Assembly: GCA_034509495.1 (NCBI GenBank) | Contig: CM067511.1 | Span: 32,071,963-32,135,962 of the forward strand | Direction of reading: 5' to 3' | DNA: 64,000 nt | DNA from: Acestrorhynchus altus | Taxonomy: Eukaryota > Chordata > Actinopteri > Characiformes > Acestrorhynchidae | Translations under genes and position numbers: made by a program | The notes under the pieces: generated by a model | Told to the model about the DNA's origin: nothing | Seen by the model: only the letters and a program-made list of their open reading frames with translations | The model's database searches: none | In this document: positions 1 to 14,234 of the stretch, piece by piece | Layout of the letters: every line of letters starts with the position of its first letter | How positions within the stretch are numbered: the stretch's first letter is position 1

Positions 1-152
1 AGAACGTGCTGCAGTGGATGGTTCCGTTCCTGCATCGCTGCGAGGGTCAGAGAACGGGAGCTGCCGCTGCTCTCCTCAGGGAGTACCTGGTGTCTCTCGC
101 CTGCGAAGACCTCGCTCTTCCACTCAAAATCTTCCAGCACTCCAAACCAGGC
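1..152 (+). CDS. nbas: nbas exon 1 of window (5' end cut by window edge)
   Basis: The open frame reads NVLQWMVPFLHRCEGQ and ends LPLKIFQHSKPG, the conserved NBAS segment before the QQKI motif of the next exon. Codons run from position 3 with no stop, and the exon ends on a full codon (GGC 150-152) before a good donor, GGC|gtgagt at 153. The exon start is probably upstream of the window, so its length is unknown. It belongs to the Sec39 homology region, an all-helical solenoid that binds the RINT1/ZW10 partners in the tethering complex. Confidence 0.93.
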
Positions 153-1734
153 GTGAGTGTGTTCCCTTGTCTACCCTTCCCACACATCCAGACTCACACA
201 CTCCCACACACAGGGTTTTACTCTGCAGTTGAAAGGAAATAAAAGCCTGCAGCCTCCATCCCTGCGGAATCATACAGCTCAGGCAAGGGTCTCAGAAGAC
301 ACACAAGCACACAGGCACACACAGTCCATGTTCCAGCACTCTCATAATAAGCATAATAAATTCATGAGCTGTTCACCCTCACTCACTATCACCGAATTTC
401 CCTCGCAGCAAATTAGGCAAACACTCGGAGAGGGAGTGGGTGAGCACGTGTGAGCACATCTTAATCTCTCTGCAAGACAGAATAATGGGCTGCGTAACAG
501 CCGCTGATTAAAGAGACGCACACACCTAACCTTCTGTCCTCCGTGTCCACAAAAAAAAAGTGACGGGATGATTTTTCGTATAAAGGAACGCAGCAGTAAA
601 GCAGGTTAAGTGAAATTCTTGGTTATTAAGGAAGGAGTGAAAAGGTTATCTTAGCTACGGTTAGGATTATCATACAGGAGCACTTAGTGGTTCTATAATT
701 ACAGACTGTAGTACATCTTCAATGATCAGGACCCCACAGGACCACCACAGAGCAGCTATGATGTGGGTGGTGGGTCATTCTCAGCACTGCAGTCACACTG
801 ACATGGTGGTGTGTTAGTGTGTGTTGTGCTGGTACGAGTGGATCAGACACAGCAGTGCTGCTGGAGTGTTTGACGAGAACAGTCCACCGACCAGAAACGT
901 CCAGCCAGCTTCCTGTGAGCACTGCTGAAGGACTAGAGGATGACCAGGTGGTGTTAGTGTGTGTTGCGCTGGTACGAGTGGAACAAATACTGCTGGAGTG
1001 TTTAAACCCTGTGTCCACTCACTGTCCACTCTATTAGACTCTCCTACCGAGTGTCTCCACCTTGTAGATGTAAAGTCAGAGACAGAAGCTCATCTGTTTC
1101 TGCACAGTTTGTGTTGGTCATCCTCTAGTCCTTCAGCAGTGCTCACAGGAAGCTGGCTGGACGTTTCTGGTCGGTGGACTGTTCTCGTCAAACACTCCAG
1201 CAGCACTGCTGTGTCTGATCCACTCGTACCAGCACAACACACACTAACACACCACCATGTCAGTGTGACTGCAGTGCTGAGAATGACCCACCACCCACAT
1301 AATAGCTGCTCTGTGGTGGTCCTGTGGGGTCCTGATCATTGAAGATCAGGGTGAAAGGAGGAGAATAAAGTATCAGAGAAACAGATGAACTACAGTCTTG
1401 AATTATAGATCTACAAGGTGCTGGATTAAGATGATCTATAGCAACCTGTGTGCTTAGTCATTGTCTTGCTGCATGGCCCACATTCTCTTAAGCTTTAGCT
1501 CACTGGCGTATCCTGACATTTTGCTTTACAATTTGCTGGTATTCAGAATTTACAAAAAATGTCAAGACATTCTGGGCCAGATGCTGCAAATCAGGTGCAA
1601 ATGTTGGTACCACCACCACCACGTTTCACAGAATGGATAAGATGGACAAGGTTTTACGCCAAAACTCAGTGTTTTCTGTTCTCTGAACATAACAGTTCTC
1701 ACTGAAATCATATTGTTCCAGGAGTTTTCTGGCT

Positions 1735-1790
<56 letters not shown>

Positions 1791-2231
1791 CACTACTACA
1801 TTTCAGAGCTACAAACTGTACCTGATGTTTTGACACCATGTCTTTGTCTGTATATATTTTATAGACAGTATTAATAATAATAATCCTAATTTTTTTATTT
1901 TATAGTGTTGAAATCTTTCTGTAGTAACTGATCTTTGTTTATGTCCATGAACCGTGTGTTCTGAAGCGCAGTGTCTAATCTGAAGTAATCCTTTCCAACC
2001 CAAATGAAACAAATCTAAAGCATCAGAGATTGGGAGTAAGAGCGCCCCCCAGGTGCCTCATATGTTATTGCAATCCTGTTATGGAAGCTGAATGCATTAA
2101 GGACAGAGAGGTCATTTGAGGGACCTGGTACTTTAGAAGAGCCACTAAGAGCTGCAGATATCGATGTAAACATATCCACACTCCACCCTGATAACTAAAA
2201 CAGTGTCCGCACTCGAGACCGGTGATGATGG

Positions 2232-2280
<49 letters not shown>

Positions 2281-5023
2281 CGTGCGCGCAGTGTCAGCAG
2301 AAGATCATTGCTGATCCAGACGAGCTGATGTCAGTGGCACTGGAGTGTATCTACAGCTGTGAACGAGATGACCAGCTTGCTCTGAGCTACGACATACTGG
2401 AGTGCCTGCCTCAGCGAGGATACGGGTCAGTATGAATGCACTGCTCTTGTCCAAATATATGTGGACACCACTTTTAATGAATGCATTCAGCTGCTTCAAG
2501 TTGCAGCTGTTGCAGATGTGCGAATGCACACACGAAACAGCTTGTCTAGACCCTTTGGAGCACGCCTAAGGTGTGGGCTAGAGGGACGATTTCAGAAGGA
2601 ACAGTGAATGAGCAGGTGTCCCAATACTTTTGTTCACATACATTACTGTATTACGGTAGGTACGCGATGGTTTTTGAGCGAACTGCTCGTGATGTTGAGC
2701 GTTCAGCCGTCAGGTTTGAATCCCAGGTCATTCTGCTTGCCATCGGGAGCCACTCTCTCCCCCCACGTCTCACTCGATGTCTGTCAGCCGTTGTATCGGC
2801 GCCGGGGACCAGACGCTTTCATCCGGGTTTGTTGGCTGCCGAGCAATGATACAAAATGGTGGGAGTTCAAGAAGGTAGTGGTTCACTTCACGTGTATAGA
2901 AGGAGGCATGTGCTGGTCCTCATCCTACTTGTGTCAGAAGCATCCAAGGAAAATCGGGCCTTAAATCGGGCCTTAAGTCGGGCCGAACTGGCACATTGTA
3001 TTACTCACAGAAGCAGCTTTAGCACTGTTTACTGATCCGTCCGGCTGGATGACCGTTTTAAACGTTTTAATCTTTGTCTTTTGGCAAATTCTGTTTTTTG
3101 ACTGATGCAAACATAAATTCCCCACTTCAGCAGGTCGCACTTGCTCCCACTTCTGTTTTGAGTTCTTCAATTCTATTGATTTTGTTTTGCCGTATCGGCT
3201 GCTTGGAATGAAAACCTGCCATACAAGATTGAACAGCCCTCGCATTAAACCCACCGTGCACCTCCCTGTAATCTGCCCGTACAAAGCCTCCCTCCACCGC
3301 ACTACTGTATCGCTTTAACTCGCCGAAACGTCGCGGTTTTTACAGCATGTGTGCATCCCTTTCTCTCTTCTCTTTCACTGCCACGACTCGCACTCCTACA
3401 AAACAGGCTGATTGGCTCAGGCTGCCTGGGTTTACGTGCGTGAACCCACTGTAGGCTACCTCCTGATGAGCTGAGGATTATCTCGGTATGCTTCTGTCTG
3501 CCTTCAAAGAGAAAGCTCCCCAAACTGCATGGGTTCGCCTCTCTATGCCCCCTAGACCGTTATCCTCCCTACGCGCTTTAAATTAAACTGCAATTAAAAA
3601 TAAACGATGGCTCTAATCTTAATTCCGTACGATCAGTTATAGCTGATGAAGCATTAAAAAACAATGTATCTGAAGGATCATCGAAGCAGCAGCTGCCGTT
3701 AAACTGCCGATATGAGCAGCCGACACTCATTCACTGACTCTTGCCTTTCTTTTAATCTCCGGGTGACTCCGTAAAGCTCCTTTTTCTAATTAAAGATGCC
3801 GTGTAGTGTGAAGCTCTGGGCTGTCAGCCATGCGCAGAGCTTCTCTGGCCCTTATCCTCCGGCTGGAGTCCGTATTAATGTGTACCACCTTCAAAGCATC
3901 TCGCTGCAGCGTAACCGTACGTGTCGTTTTCTGGTGAAAGTGTAGGAACAGCTCACATTACAATCGGCTGCCTTGTTCAGACCTCGGACATTTGATTGGG
4001 TTTGCTCTCGGGTTGTTGGAAGTGAGTGGGATCGCCATGGCGAGGTCCAAAGAGCTCTCTGAGGTCTTCAGAAAGAAGGTGGAAGACGCAGATGAGTCTG
4101 AGAAGGGATCTTAAAGATCTTGGAGCCGCCTTTGCACTTTCTGGAAGCTCTACAAGTGGAGAAGGTTTGAAAGAACGTCAGGACGTTGTTATATCACCCC
4201 CCTCATATCACCCCCCTCGTGTACTATTGCTGAAGGAACCTGTCCGGTGTGTTTAGGTTGTATTATTAAATGGACAATACTTTACCCTCCAGCTGCAGCG
4301 TTAACGCACTGCAGTGGTTGCTGGACGTTTCACCACGAGGTCATTTTCCCAACCTTTGCCACCTGCAGGGTCACATGATGAGCTGGACGAGCTTTTGGCC
4401 ATCCCTGCTGTCAGACCACTGCAGACACACAAACAGCATTGAAAAGGACAGCGTTTAAAAGCGCTTATGGAAATTTAAAGTCCATTTCCCCAAATCGCTG
4501 CTCATCTCCGTAACTACTACAGCCGTAAAGTGCTGAAACGTTCTTCAGTTATGGAGATGATGAGGCTCTTTGGTTCATTCTGATGATGTTTCCCTGAAGA
4601 TTGCTGTGGTGTGTGATTTTCTCAGCCTGCTGTATAATGTTGCAGTCATGTTGAGACGTTCGCTCAAAGCCAGTGACCGTTCTATTTTCAGAGGTAATAT
4701 TGCTCTTCTTTCGCAGCGAACGACTTTTACACTCCTGCAGCCGCCTTTAGTGTCTGATAGACAAGCTGCTTACAGCTTCACTCTCCGAGCCTTTCACTCC
4801 GGTCTCGCTGTGGTTTCACTCTCACCAGTTACCTGTTAAAACCCTCCACTAGATGTTTTCCTGTGAACTTACATGAATTTAGGGTTTGTGGCAGTTAGTG
4901 AGCATTTAATCTCACTCTCTCTCTCCCTCTCTCTGCCACTCTCTCTCACTCTCACTCTCTCACTCTCACTCTCTCTTCTCACTCTCTCTTTCTGCTTCCC
5001 TCTCTCTCTCTCTCTCTCTCACC

Positions 5024-5063
<40 letters not shown>

Positions 5064-5636
5064 ATCACAGGTCACAGACGAAGGCCACGAAAGCTCTACA
5101 CGACCAAGTGGACTCTCTGGAGAAATATCTCAGGTAAGACAACACGAAAGGGTTCTTTAGGGGTCTATTAGTGAATCCAGTGGTCATGTGACCTCACAAA
5201 TCCATTTTCATCCCTACAAGGAAAAAAAAGTTTATAAAATCATAAAAAAGGCCATTTTGTGCCAGCAGGGGCACCAAATGTTCTTTTATCCCTATTTCAC
5301 CCTCTCTCTCTTATCCCACTGTCTCATTCTCTCACATTTTCCCTCTCACACTTTTCTTTCCCCTCGCTCCTGCTCTTTTCAAACCTTTCTTTTCTTCTAT
5401 TTTCCTGCTTTTTCTGGCTCTCATTACCTCCCTCCCATTTTTACACCCTTACTCCTTCACTCGGCGTCAGAGATCCTGTCTGTTGAAATTTTTGTTTTGG
5501 AGAAGCAAAATTGTCAATATGGGTTACAAGTAATACACTTTAAGGTGGGGGTGGAACCCATCCTGCGCTGCTGTTAAGAGCAGGGGTGGGGCTAACCCTG
5601 TGTTGCTGTTCAGGGCACTGGTCAGGCCACACCTTC

Positions 5637-5731
<95 letters not shown>

Positions 5732-5834
5732 TATGCACTGCTGAATCATCTGCTGGAGTTTTAGACTGAATCCTATGGTGATGATGATGATGATGATCTT
5801 ACTGTCTCTGTGTGAAGACAGAGAGAGAGAGACA

Positions 5835-5868
<34 letters not shown>

Positions 5869-6111
5869 CAGAGAGAGAGACAGACAGAGAGAGAGACAGA
5901 CAGAGAGAGAGACAGACAGAGAGAGAGACAGACAGAGAGAGAGACAGAGACAGAGAGAGAGAGAGAGAGACAGAGAGAGAGAGACAGAGAGAGAGAGACA
6001 GAGAGACAGAGACAGAGAGACAGAGACAGAGAGACAGAGACAGAGAGACAGAGACAGAGAGACAGAGACAGAGAGACAGAGACAGAGAGACAGAGACAGA
6101 GAGACAGAGAC

Positions 6112-6144
<33 letters not shown>

Positions 6145-9100
6145 GAACATGGTTCTGTGAGCAGCAAACATCTGTGCTGTGTTCCCTGTGGCAGAATAAA
6201 CTCAATTTAAACTGGGAATCTCTGCCAAACCAGTAAACATTTGCTGTTGTATCAAAACTTCATATCTTACATTTTGAAAACATTTCAGTTAAAGGTTTTA
6301 TTCTTTTTGGTTTCTGAGTTGATCTGAGTTGAGTAATGAGACTCTGATGCCTGTGGACTCTCAGTCCAGTAGGTCGTGGAAGCAGATTGCTCCTCTACTT
6401 GTTGGTTGGGTGTTTGAGAAATTGGAATTGAGGGTTATTGGTGGATGAATGAATTGCTGCCTTCTCTCCGTATCGGTCACAGTGTGGCGGAGGTGTTGGA
6501 GAAGCACGGTCTGCAGAAGCCCATTGCCTTCGTCAGGAGTAGCCAGAAGAGCGAGGCGGAGGCTTACCAGCTGATGATGAAGCTCACTCGCCACACTGGA
6601 CGCAAGTAAGATACCCACGCTGCTGAACCCACACTGCTTAGGGTCATTCACATCGTTCCGGTGTTCAGGGCAAAGGATTTGGACCAAAAAAAACTTGAGC
6701 AGTAACTGAGAACATCGGTGAGGTGGTCTTGGTGGGCTGATGACTGAGTTACTATATAAACATTAGACGTTCATAAACAATCAGATGAGTCAGTTGGTCA
6801 GTCGGTCAATCTTTTAATCAACCACACACGATTCCATTTGTATAATAGTATTTAGTGACTGCTTTCATTAAATGTTACCGACATTGAGATCTGACCATGT
6901 TTCTGATTTGTCCAGGAACCCACCAGTCAGCGAGAGTGTCTGGAGAGACTTATTGCAGGATCTACTGGACATGCAGCAGAATGTCTACACCTGCCTGAAA
7001 CCTGCTACCTGCCATCAGGTATTGATCAGTTATTACTAAAGCAGACCAACACAGTAAACTCCACCCACTCACTGCACAGCCTGCAGCTCCTTCTCCAGCT
7101 CCTTACACACACCGACACATTAAACTCCACCCACTCACTGCACAGCCTGCAGCTCCTTCTCCAGTCTCTGTGCCTGTTGTCCTCCCGCTGAGCCAGCGAG
7201 GGCTGAGTTTTTAAAGTCGCTGGTAGAGTAGCTCCAAAGCAGCTGAAGCTCGCCCGCAATCAGGGCAACAAAAAGTGTCTGCTCCATCTCCAGGTCTTCC
7301 ACTTGGTCTTAATGCATTTGGCTTGGTTTCACTCTTTTGTTTGGAGTGTTTATGTGATTAAAAATAATGCACACTGTTGTCACAAATTCACAGCAGGGTT
7401 TGAGCACTTCGCAACAATCAGCGTATGTGGCTAAATGTGGTAGAATCATCTATAACCCCTTTATTACAGGACGGTTCCACACTGTGCTGGAAGTCTTACA
7501 AGCTGAGTCGATGTGAATTTGAATTCTCTGACATTCTTGGCCTTTCACTGTTCACTCCTGCGGTGGGGAGTGTTTTATGTATTCAACGAGTGTGAGTGAA
7601 AATAAGGGAACCACGAGGGAACCTCTTTGGTGATTTAGGTGCACATCACCTCACACCAGTCATCTACAATTAAGAAGCGTTCTCTAACAAGCCTGCATTC
7701 CGTTGCCTCCATTGATTTCCTCATCATTGTAATCAAGGCTGGGACAGCGAAAGGCGAACAGAGGTCACCCTCAGCACTCAACCCCTGACTGCAGTTGAGA
7801 GAGCGAGAGAGAGCGAGAATGCTCTCTATAGTTCTTGTCCCTGTTCTACATAGCATTTATTTATTTTCTATATTGACCTCCATTTTATGTGTCTGCTTAG
7901 CATTCATGAGCAAAAATATCCCACTTCCTCATTTTTTTTATGGAGGGAAAACGATCCAATATTGCAGATCTGTGAGGACAGAAGTATGTGAACCTTTAGG
8001 ATCAGCAGATCATCTGAAGGTAAAATCAGAATCAGGTGTCTTCAAACAATGGGACACTTCCAGGTTTGAGTGTGTCCTGTTTTATTTACAGAACAGGGGT
8101 CTGTCAAAGTCTGATCTTCACGACACGTCTCTGCAAGTGTATCACGAACAAATGAGATTTCCGAGGAGCTCGGTTGAAGAGCTGTTGATGCTCGTCAGGT
8201 AGGAAAAGGTTACAGAACCATCTCTAAAGAGTTTGGACTCCAACAATCCAAAGTCAGACAGATTGTGTAGAAATGGAGGGAATTCAAGACCATTATTACC
8301 CTCCCCAGGAGTGCTCACCAACAAAGATCACACCAAGAGCAAAATGTGTAATAGTCACAAAGGAACCCAAAGACACTTCTACTCAAAGGTCTTTCTTCCA
8401 TTGGCTAATGTTCATGTTCACGAGTCGATCCATCAGGAGACCACTGAACAACAATGGTGAGCATGTCAGGGTTGCTGCTCTCCAAAAAGAACATCTGCCC
8501 ATCTGCAGGTTGTTAAAGTTCACGTGGACAAGCCAAAATGATACTGGAACAATGTTCTGTGGACAGATGAGACCAACATAGATCTTTTTGGTTTAAATGG
8601 GGAGAAATGAGAAACTACATCACAGCATATAATCCTTAAACCATCTGTCAAACGTGGTGGTGGTAATATCACGCTTTTGGTCTGCTTTGCTGCATCTGGG
8701 ACAGGACAGTTTGGAATCGTTGATGAAACAATGAGTTCTGAATTATACCAGAAAATAAAGGAGAATTTCAGCACGTCTGCCTGTGAGCTGAATCTTGAGA
8801 GTGTGGATCTTGCAGAAAGACAACGAGCTCAAGCACAGACGTTTTTTTCATCCATCCATCCATCCATCCATCCATCCATCCATCCATCCATCCATCCATC
8901 CATCCATCCAGTCAAAGTCCTGACTTTAATTCAGTAGAAATAAATAAAGAAGTAAATGTTTGCTTATTTAAATACATTTTAATGTATCCGTATCAGCCGT
9001 GATTGAATAGTTCAGCAGACATTGAATCTCTGTAAGTACAGACTCGCCAAGTTGTGGCCCAGTCTGAAGTAAAGAGGTCTGGCCGTGGTTGGCGACAGCA

Positions 9101-12100
9101 GTGGCTGTTGGCAGGAGGACCAAACACAGAGCGAAGGAACCCTGCAGCGGCTCGGCTTTAGGCCTCTGGCTTGGATGTCAAACCTGGGGATTTAAGAGAG
9201 TAATTAGCATGTGGCGTCTCCCGGGGAGCGTCTGAACATGCCAAGCTGAACAGCACGAGACTCTTTTATTCCAGTCTCTTGTGTCAGTGGTATGTGTGTT
9301 AAATTTGCCCCTCTCTCGCTTCGCATGGGCTGCTGTCCCCAAAATTGGTGCTGAAGTATGACCTCAATCCTCCATTCAGCACCACGGAGAGCTCCGGGTA
9401 GACTCTATTTAATCATAGATATCGCCGCTGTCCAATGAAAACCATGCATCTTCATTTTTGTCCATTTTTAGTTTTCTCTGTAAAGTGAATCTAACAGATG
9501 TTCTTTGTTATATGAGTTTCATGATGAATGGACCAATAGAAATGCTCTAAAATGACTGTAATTACCCTTAAGAACATTCTTGCTTGGAATCCTGTTGGAA
9601 ATTGATCATCCAGAGTGATTTTCAGCTGAAAATTTTAATTGCAATGATTAAATTCACAAAGATATTTATAATAATAGGTTCTAAATAGCAGTGGTCTAAA
9701 TAAAAAGTCAGAGTCTGTATGCAGGTTGATCATCAGCCCCGCCCCCTCTCTCTGATCAGTCACAGTCTGTATGCAGGTTGATCATCAGCCCCGCCCCCTC
9801 TCTCTGATCAGTCAGAGTCTGTGTGCAGGTTGAGCCTCAGCCCCGCCCCCTCTCTCTGATCAGTCAGAGTCTGTAGGCAGGTTGAGCCTCAGCCCCGCCC
9901 CCTCTCTCTGATCAGTCAGAGTCTGTATGCAGGTTGATCATGTTCATGTGGACGGAGCAGTAAACATGCACTGGAAGCTCCTCTGGTATTTAAACTGGGA
10001 TTTAATTCAGTGGGTAACGAGCGAGTCGTACAGTAGCAGTGTAACGGTCGTCAGGTTTTAACGGTGTGGATGTTTGGTGTAGGAATTTGTGGTTTAGTCG
10101 TGCATGCTGTGCTTGGCCTGTTTGATTGACAGCACTACTGCAACTAATGAACTTGTCCAAACTCCAGCAGGCAGACGGGCTCCTGTTCCCCCCCGTTGTG
10201 TATTAGATGCAGCTCATTCGTTTGCAGATAAAGTAGGAGTTGATATTTCATTTGCAGCGTAATGGGAGTTAACCGCATTATGGAATTAGGTGCAACGCAT
10301 GCTGCAGATATTGCCTCCTGTAATACGGATAGATGAAAGCGCTTGCGGATGATATTTCTCTGCTTTATGTGGGCAGAAATGAAACACCGAAGTCTGCAAT
10401 TAATAAAATATTCTCTCTCTGTCTCTCTGTTGCTTGCTGGCTCGTTCTTTGTGTCTCTCTGGTTGGAGGGTTGGATGATTAGATGAAGGCTGTGGTGGTT
10501 GATCTGCCTTCAGGCTCAGTGAAAGGTCTGCCCTGGTGGAGAAGCCAGCCAAAGTGCAGCAGGGTGGAAGCCCGGTAACTCTTAGAACCTGAGATCTGCA
10601 CATTACGGGCAGTTACTTCATAACTCAGGATCAGAGTAACCTACACACTATACACGTATAACAAACTACAGGGCTAACTGGTAGTCCGCAATTCCCAGTT
10701 TAAATTCCAAACGAGGTTCCAGTGCATGTTTACTGCTCAACCTGCATACAGACTCTGACTGATCAGAGAGAGGGGGCGGGGCTGATTACATCACTCACCC
10801 AGATGTTGGATCATGGAGGAAAATGAGATGGGAGGGCTTTTTTTGGGGGGAAATTTAAAATGTTAGTATTATTTATTCTGTTTTATGGTTTAAACAGTGT
10901 CGTATTTCATGGCATGAACAAGCAGCTCCGGGAGTTTAATATTTCATACGGATTCCAGCAGGTCAGATTAGGGCTGGGCATAAAGATGACCATATCATCC
11001 GCAGGTCACCAAACCGGACACAGAGAACTTCTGCTCAGAACCATTTTAAACTGAATGGTTTATACTGGGACTGGAAGGCTCGCAGCAACAATCCCAGTAT
11101 CCCCAGTACTCCCAGAGCACCTGGTTAGATAAGTCTTGCTTCTTCTACCTGTCAGGCAGCTGCTCTCTCGTGTCGTGTTAGCTGGAGTGTGTGTTGAGTG
11201 AGACAGGTTCCGTATGGCTCCTAAAGACACTCCGTCTATTGATTAAGGTCAAGTGATTAATTACTGCTCACTCACTGCAGCTCTCACAGGCTCCTGCATA
11301 GAGAACCCTCTCTCTCTCTTTTTCTCTCTCTCTCTCGCTCTCTTTCTCTCTCTGTCTCTGTCTGTCTGTCTCTCTCTCTCACTGTCTCTCTGTCTCTGTC
11401 TGTCTGTCTCTCGTTCCATTTCTCTTTGTCTGTCTCTTGCTCTATTTTTCTTTGGCTCTTTATGTCTGTCTCTCTTGCTCTCTTTCTCACTGTTTTTTTC
11501 ACTCATTCTCTGTCTCTCTTGCTGTCACCCTCTTTCTATCTGTCTTTCTTTCTCACTCTTTCTCTTTGTCTTTCACTCTGTCTCATTTGCTCTCTCTTTC
11601 ACTCTCGTTCTCTTTGTCTGGGAGGACACTGTTGAGAAAGTGAAAGCACGTCTCAGCAGGTGGAACTGGCTGGTCCATCTGTTGTCCTATCTGCTTGTGT
11701 AGATCCCCCACCAAATCTCCTTGCGGACAATCAGGCAGTGCTAGTGAACTTCTTCTGGGACAGAAGGCACTGGCTACTCCTGGCTGTTCTCTACCTTCCA
11801 GAAGAACAGGGAGGACAGGGACTGCTTCACTTAGCAGCCAGGACTGCTGCCTTTCATCTCCAGTTCATTCAGAGTCTCCTCGTGGCCCTGAGGAGTTGGA
11901 GAGAGGCAGCATGCAGGATTTTACAGACAGTGGAAGGAATGGGATTGGACAGAGCCTGGATTATTGTGGACTTTTTCAAATTTGGGTCTGAACACTTCCC
12001 TGCACTGGCTTCTGGAGGAACCGGTCATCTATGGGTCTCAGCTGGATTTAATGACCAGCACTTCCCCTGGGCTGCTCAGGACTCTGGTCCTCGCATGCTT

Positions 12101-12823
12101 TGACACTCGACCAGCTGTTTGGACTGGATTGGTTGAAGGAAGGTTGGCTCCACTGAAGCCTGGGCAATGCTGCAGGGCTGTGGTGATGGAGTGCTCTGCC
12201 CAGAGGAGGAGAACCCCTTCACCAGGATTATCTTCAGGCCTGAGAGAGGACAGAGGACTGCCCCTCCTGGATAGTACAGAGGAGCTGAGCTCAGTCTCCA
12301 GAAGGCAGCCTGTGTGAAGACTGGGGACCAGAGTGGACAAGCTGATGCTCTGGGTCTCGGGGCTGAGGTTCATCCAGACAGGAGAGCGCTGTGTAAACCA
12401 CTGTAATGATTCTGTAAATCTGTTCAGACCCAGAGGTTCAGGCGTCCGCTGATTCCTTTTACTCTTGCTCAGGCCAAACCGGCAATCGACCCGTAAACAC
12501 CGACGTCACTCGTACCCTCTCGAACCCTCTCGTACCCTCTCGAACCCTCTCGTACCCTCTCGTACCCTCTCGTACCCTCTCGAACCCTCTCGTACCCTCT
12601 CGTACCCTCCTGAACCCTCTGGAACCCTCTCGAAACCTCTCGTACCCATCGTCACTGCTGGACAATGAGCTCTGCTTCACACCTGAATCCCTTTATTGCG
12701 AACAGCGTTTCCTCTCGTTTATTTATTCATTTGTTCGTTTATTTCATTATATATTCATTGCAAACAACTTCCTTGCTTTTATGCTCTGCTTTTAATGGCT
12801 TAAATGGCCTTAAGTGACTTTAA

Positions 12824-12855
<32 letters not shown>

Positions 12856-12873
12856 TCTCTCTCTGTCTCTCTG

Positions 12874-12927
<54 letters not shown>

Positions 12928-13751
12928 GGTGTTTGTGGAGAGTCTGCTGTGCTCTGGTCGTGAGGAGAACGTGAAGCTGGCAGGTCAGCTGATGCAGCGC
13001 AGCTCTGTGTCTCTGGATGTCCCGGGCAGCGCTGCGTTCAGGGGTAAAGCTCTGCCCCGCGTTGAGTACGCCCGCAGCGTGGAGCTGGTGCTGGCCTCGG
13101 CCCGCGAGTACTTCAACTCCTCAGCCACTCTCAGCGACCCCTGCATCAACCTGGCACGGTACGTCCATGAGTCCTGGGTCCCCTTTGAGGTGCCTGCAGT
13201 TCCAGACTGAGTTCCACTTCCCGGCTGCAGGGGGAGCAGCTGCAAGGGCACAGTGCTGTTTTAAGGTGGTCGTTTGGCACTTTACCACTTTCTCCTCCTC
13301 AGTTTATTATTGATTAGGCTTCGTTGGCGTGGCCCTCGCTGTAAATGGTGTCAAGTTGTTCGTTAAGGTTCAGTAAAAACCTTCAGACATCAAAGCATAT
13401 TCACCGACTCTATTTAGAGTCAAATTCCCTCAGTTCAGTCTGTGGGTTTTGGAGGACCTGGCCTCGTTCCACGGATCTTCTCTTTGTAGTTCAGTGTCAG
13501 ATTGATGTTTGGGGTGATTGCGAGGTGCCTGCTGGTCTTGATTTACACTGTTTCAGAGTGAAAATGGACCAAAAGTGGACGTATCTGCATTAGTGTGAAT
13601 GATGAAACACACAGAAACACTGCTGAGAGGGTCGTACCCCCCTGCCTCCACACTCAGCTCTGACTGTTTGCTATTGTTATCACTGTAATTACCTGCTTTC
13701 ATCACTCTCACCGATACTCGCACTCTCACTCTCTCTCTCTCTCTCACTCTC

Positions 13752-13808
<57 letters not shown>

Positions 13809-13915
13809 ATGTGTCAGTCTGTCTCTCTCTCTTAGTCTCTCTCTGTCTCTGCCTCTGCCTCTCTCTCACTCCATTTGTCAGTCTGTCTCAGTCTCTCTCT
13901 TGCGCTCTCTCTCAT

Positions 13916-13948
<33 letters not shown>

Positions 13949-13963
13949 GGCAGTCTGTCTCTG

Positions 13964-14000
<37 letters not shown>

Positions 14001-14183
14001 CAGTCTGTCTGCCTCTCTCTCTCTCTCTCTCGGGGTGTGGGGCGGTGTGTAGGATGTAAAGTGGGTCAGTAATTAGGCTGTAATCTGTTCGCTGTTTGCC
14101 AAACGAAGCCGGTGTCTCACCCGTACACAATCACACCCACCCAGCGTCCCTGTCAGTCTCTGTGACTCTCTCACACTCACACT

Positions 14184-14234
<51 letters not shown>

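Noticed and set aside
719..1342. Paired similar ORFs on both strands (WSSSSPSAVLTGSWLDVSGR types)
   Set aside because: They are the two arms of the foldback element read in each direction, repeated at several other loci.
5540..6236. Long open frames on both strands (up to 221 codons)
   Set aside because: They are translations of (TG)n and (GA/GACA)n arrays; no conserved protein and mirror frames on the other strand.
12459..12680. Open frames at the ctcgtaccct array
   Set aside because: They are simple 10-bp repeat translations.
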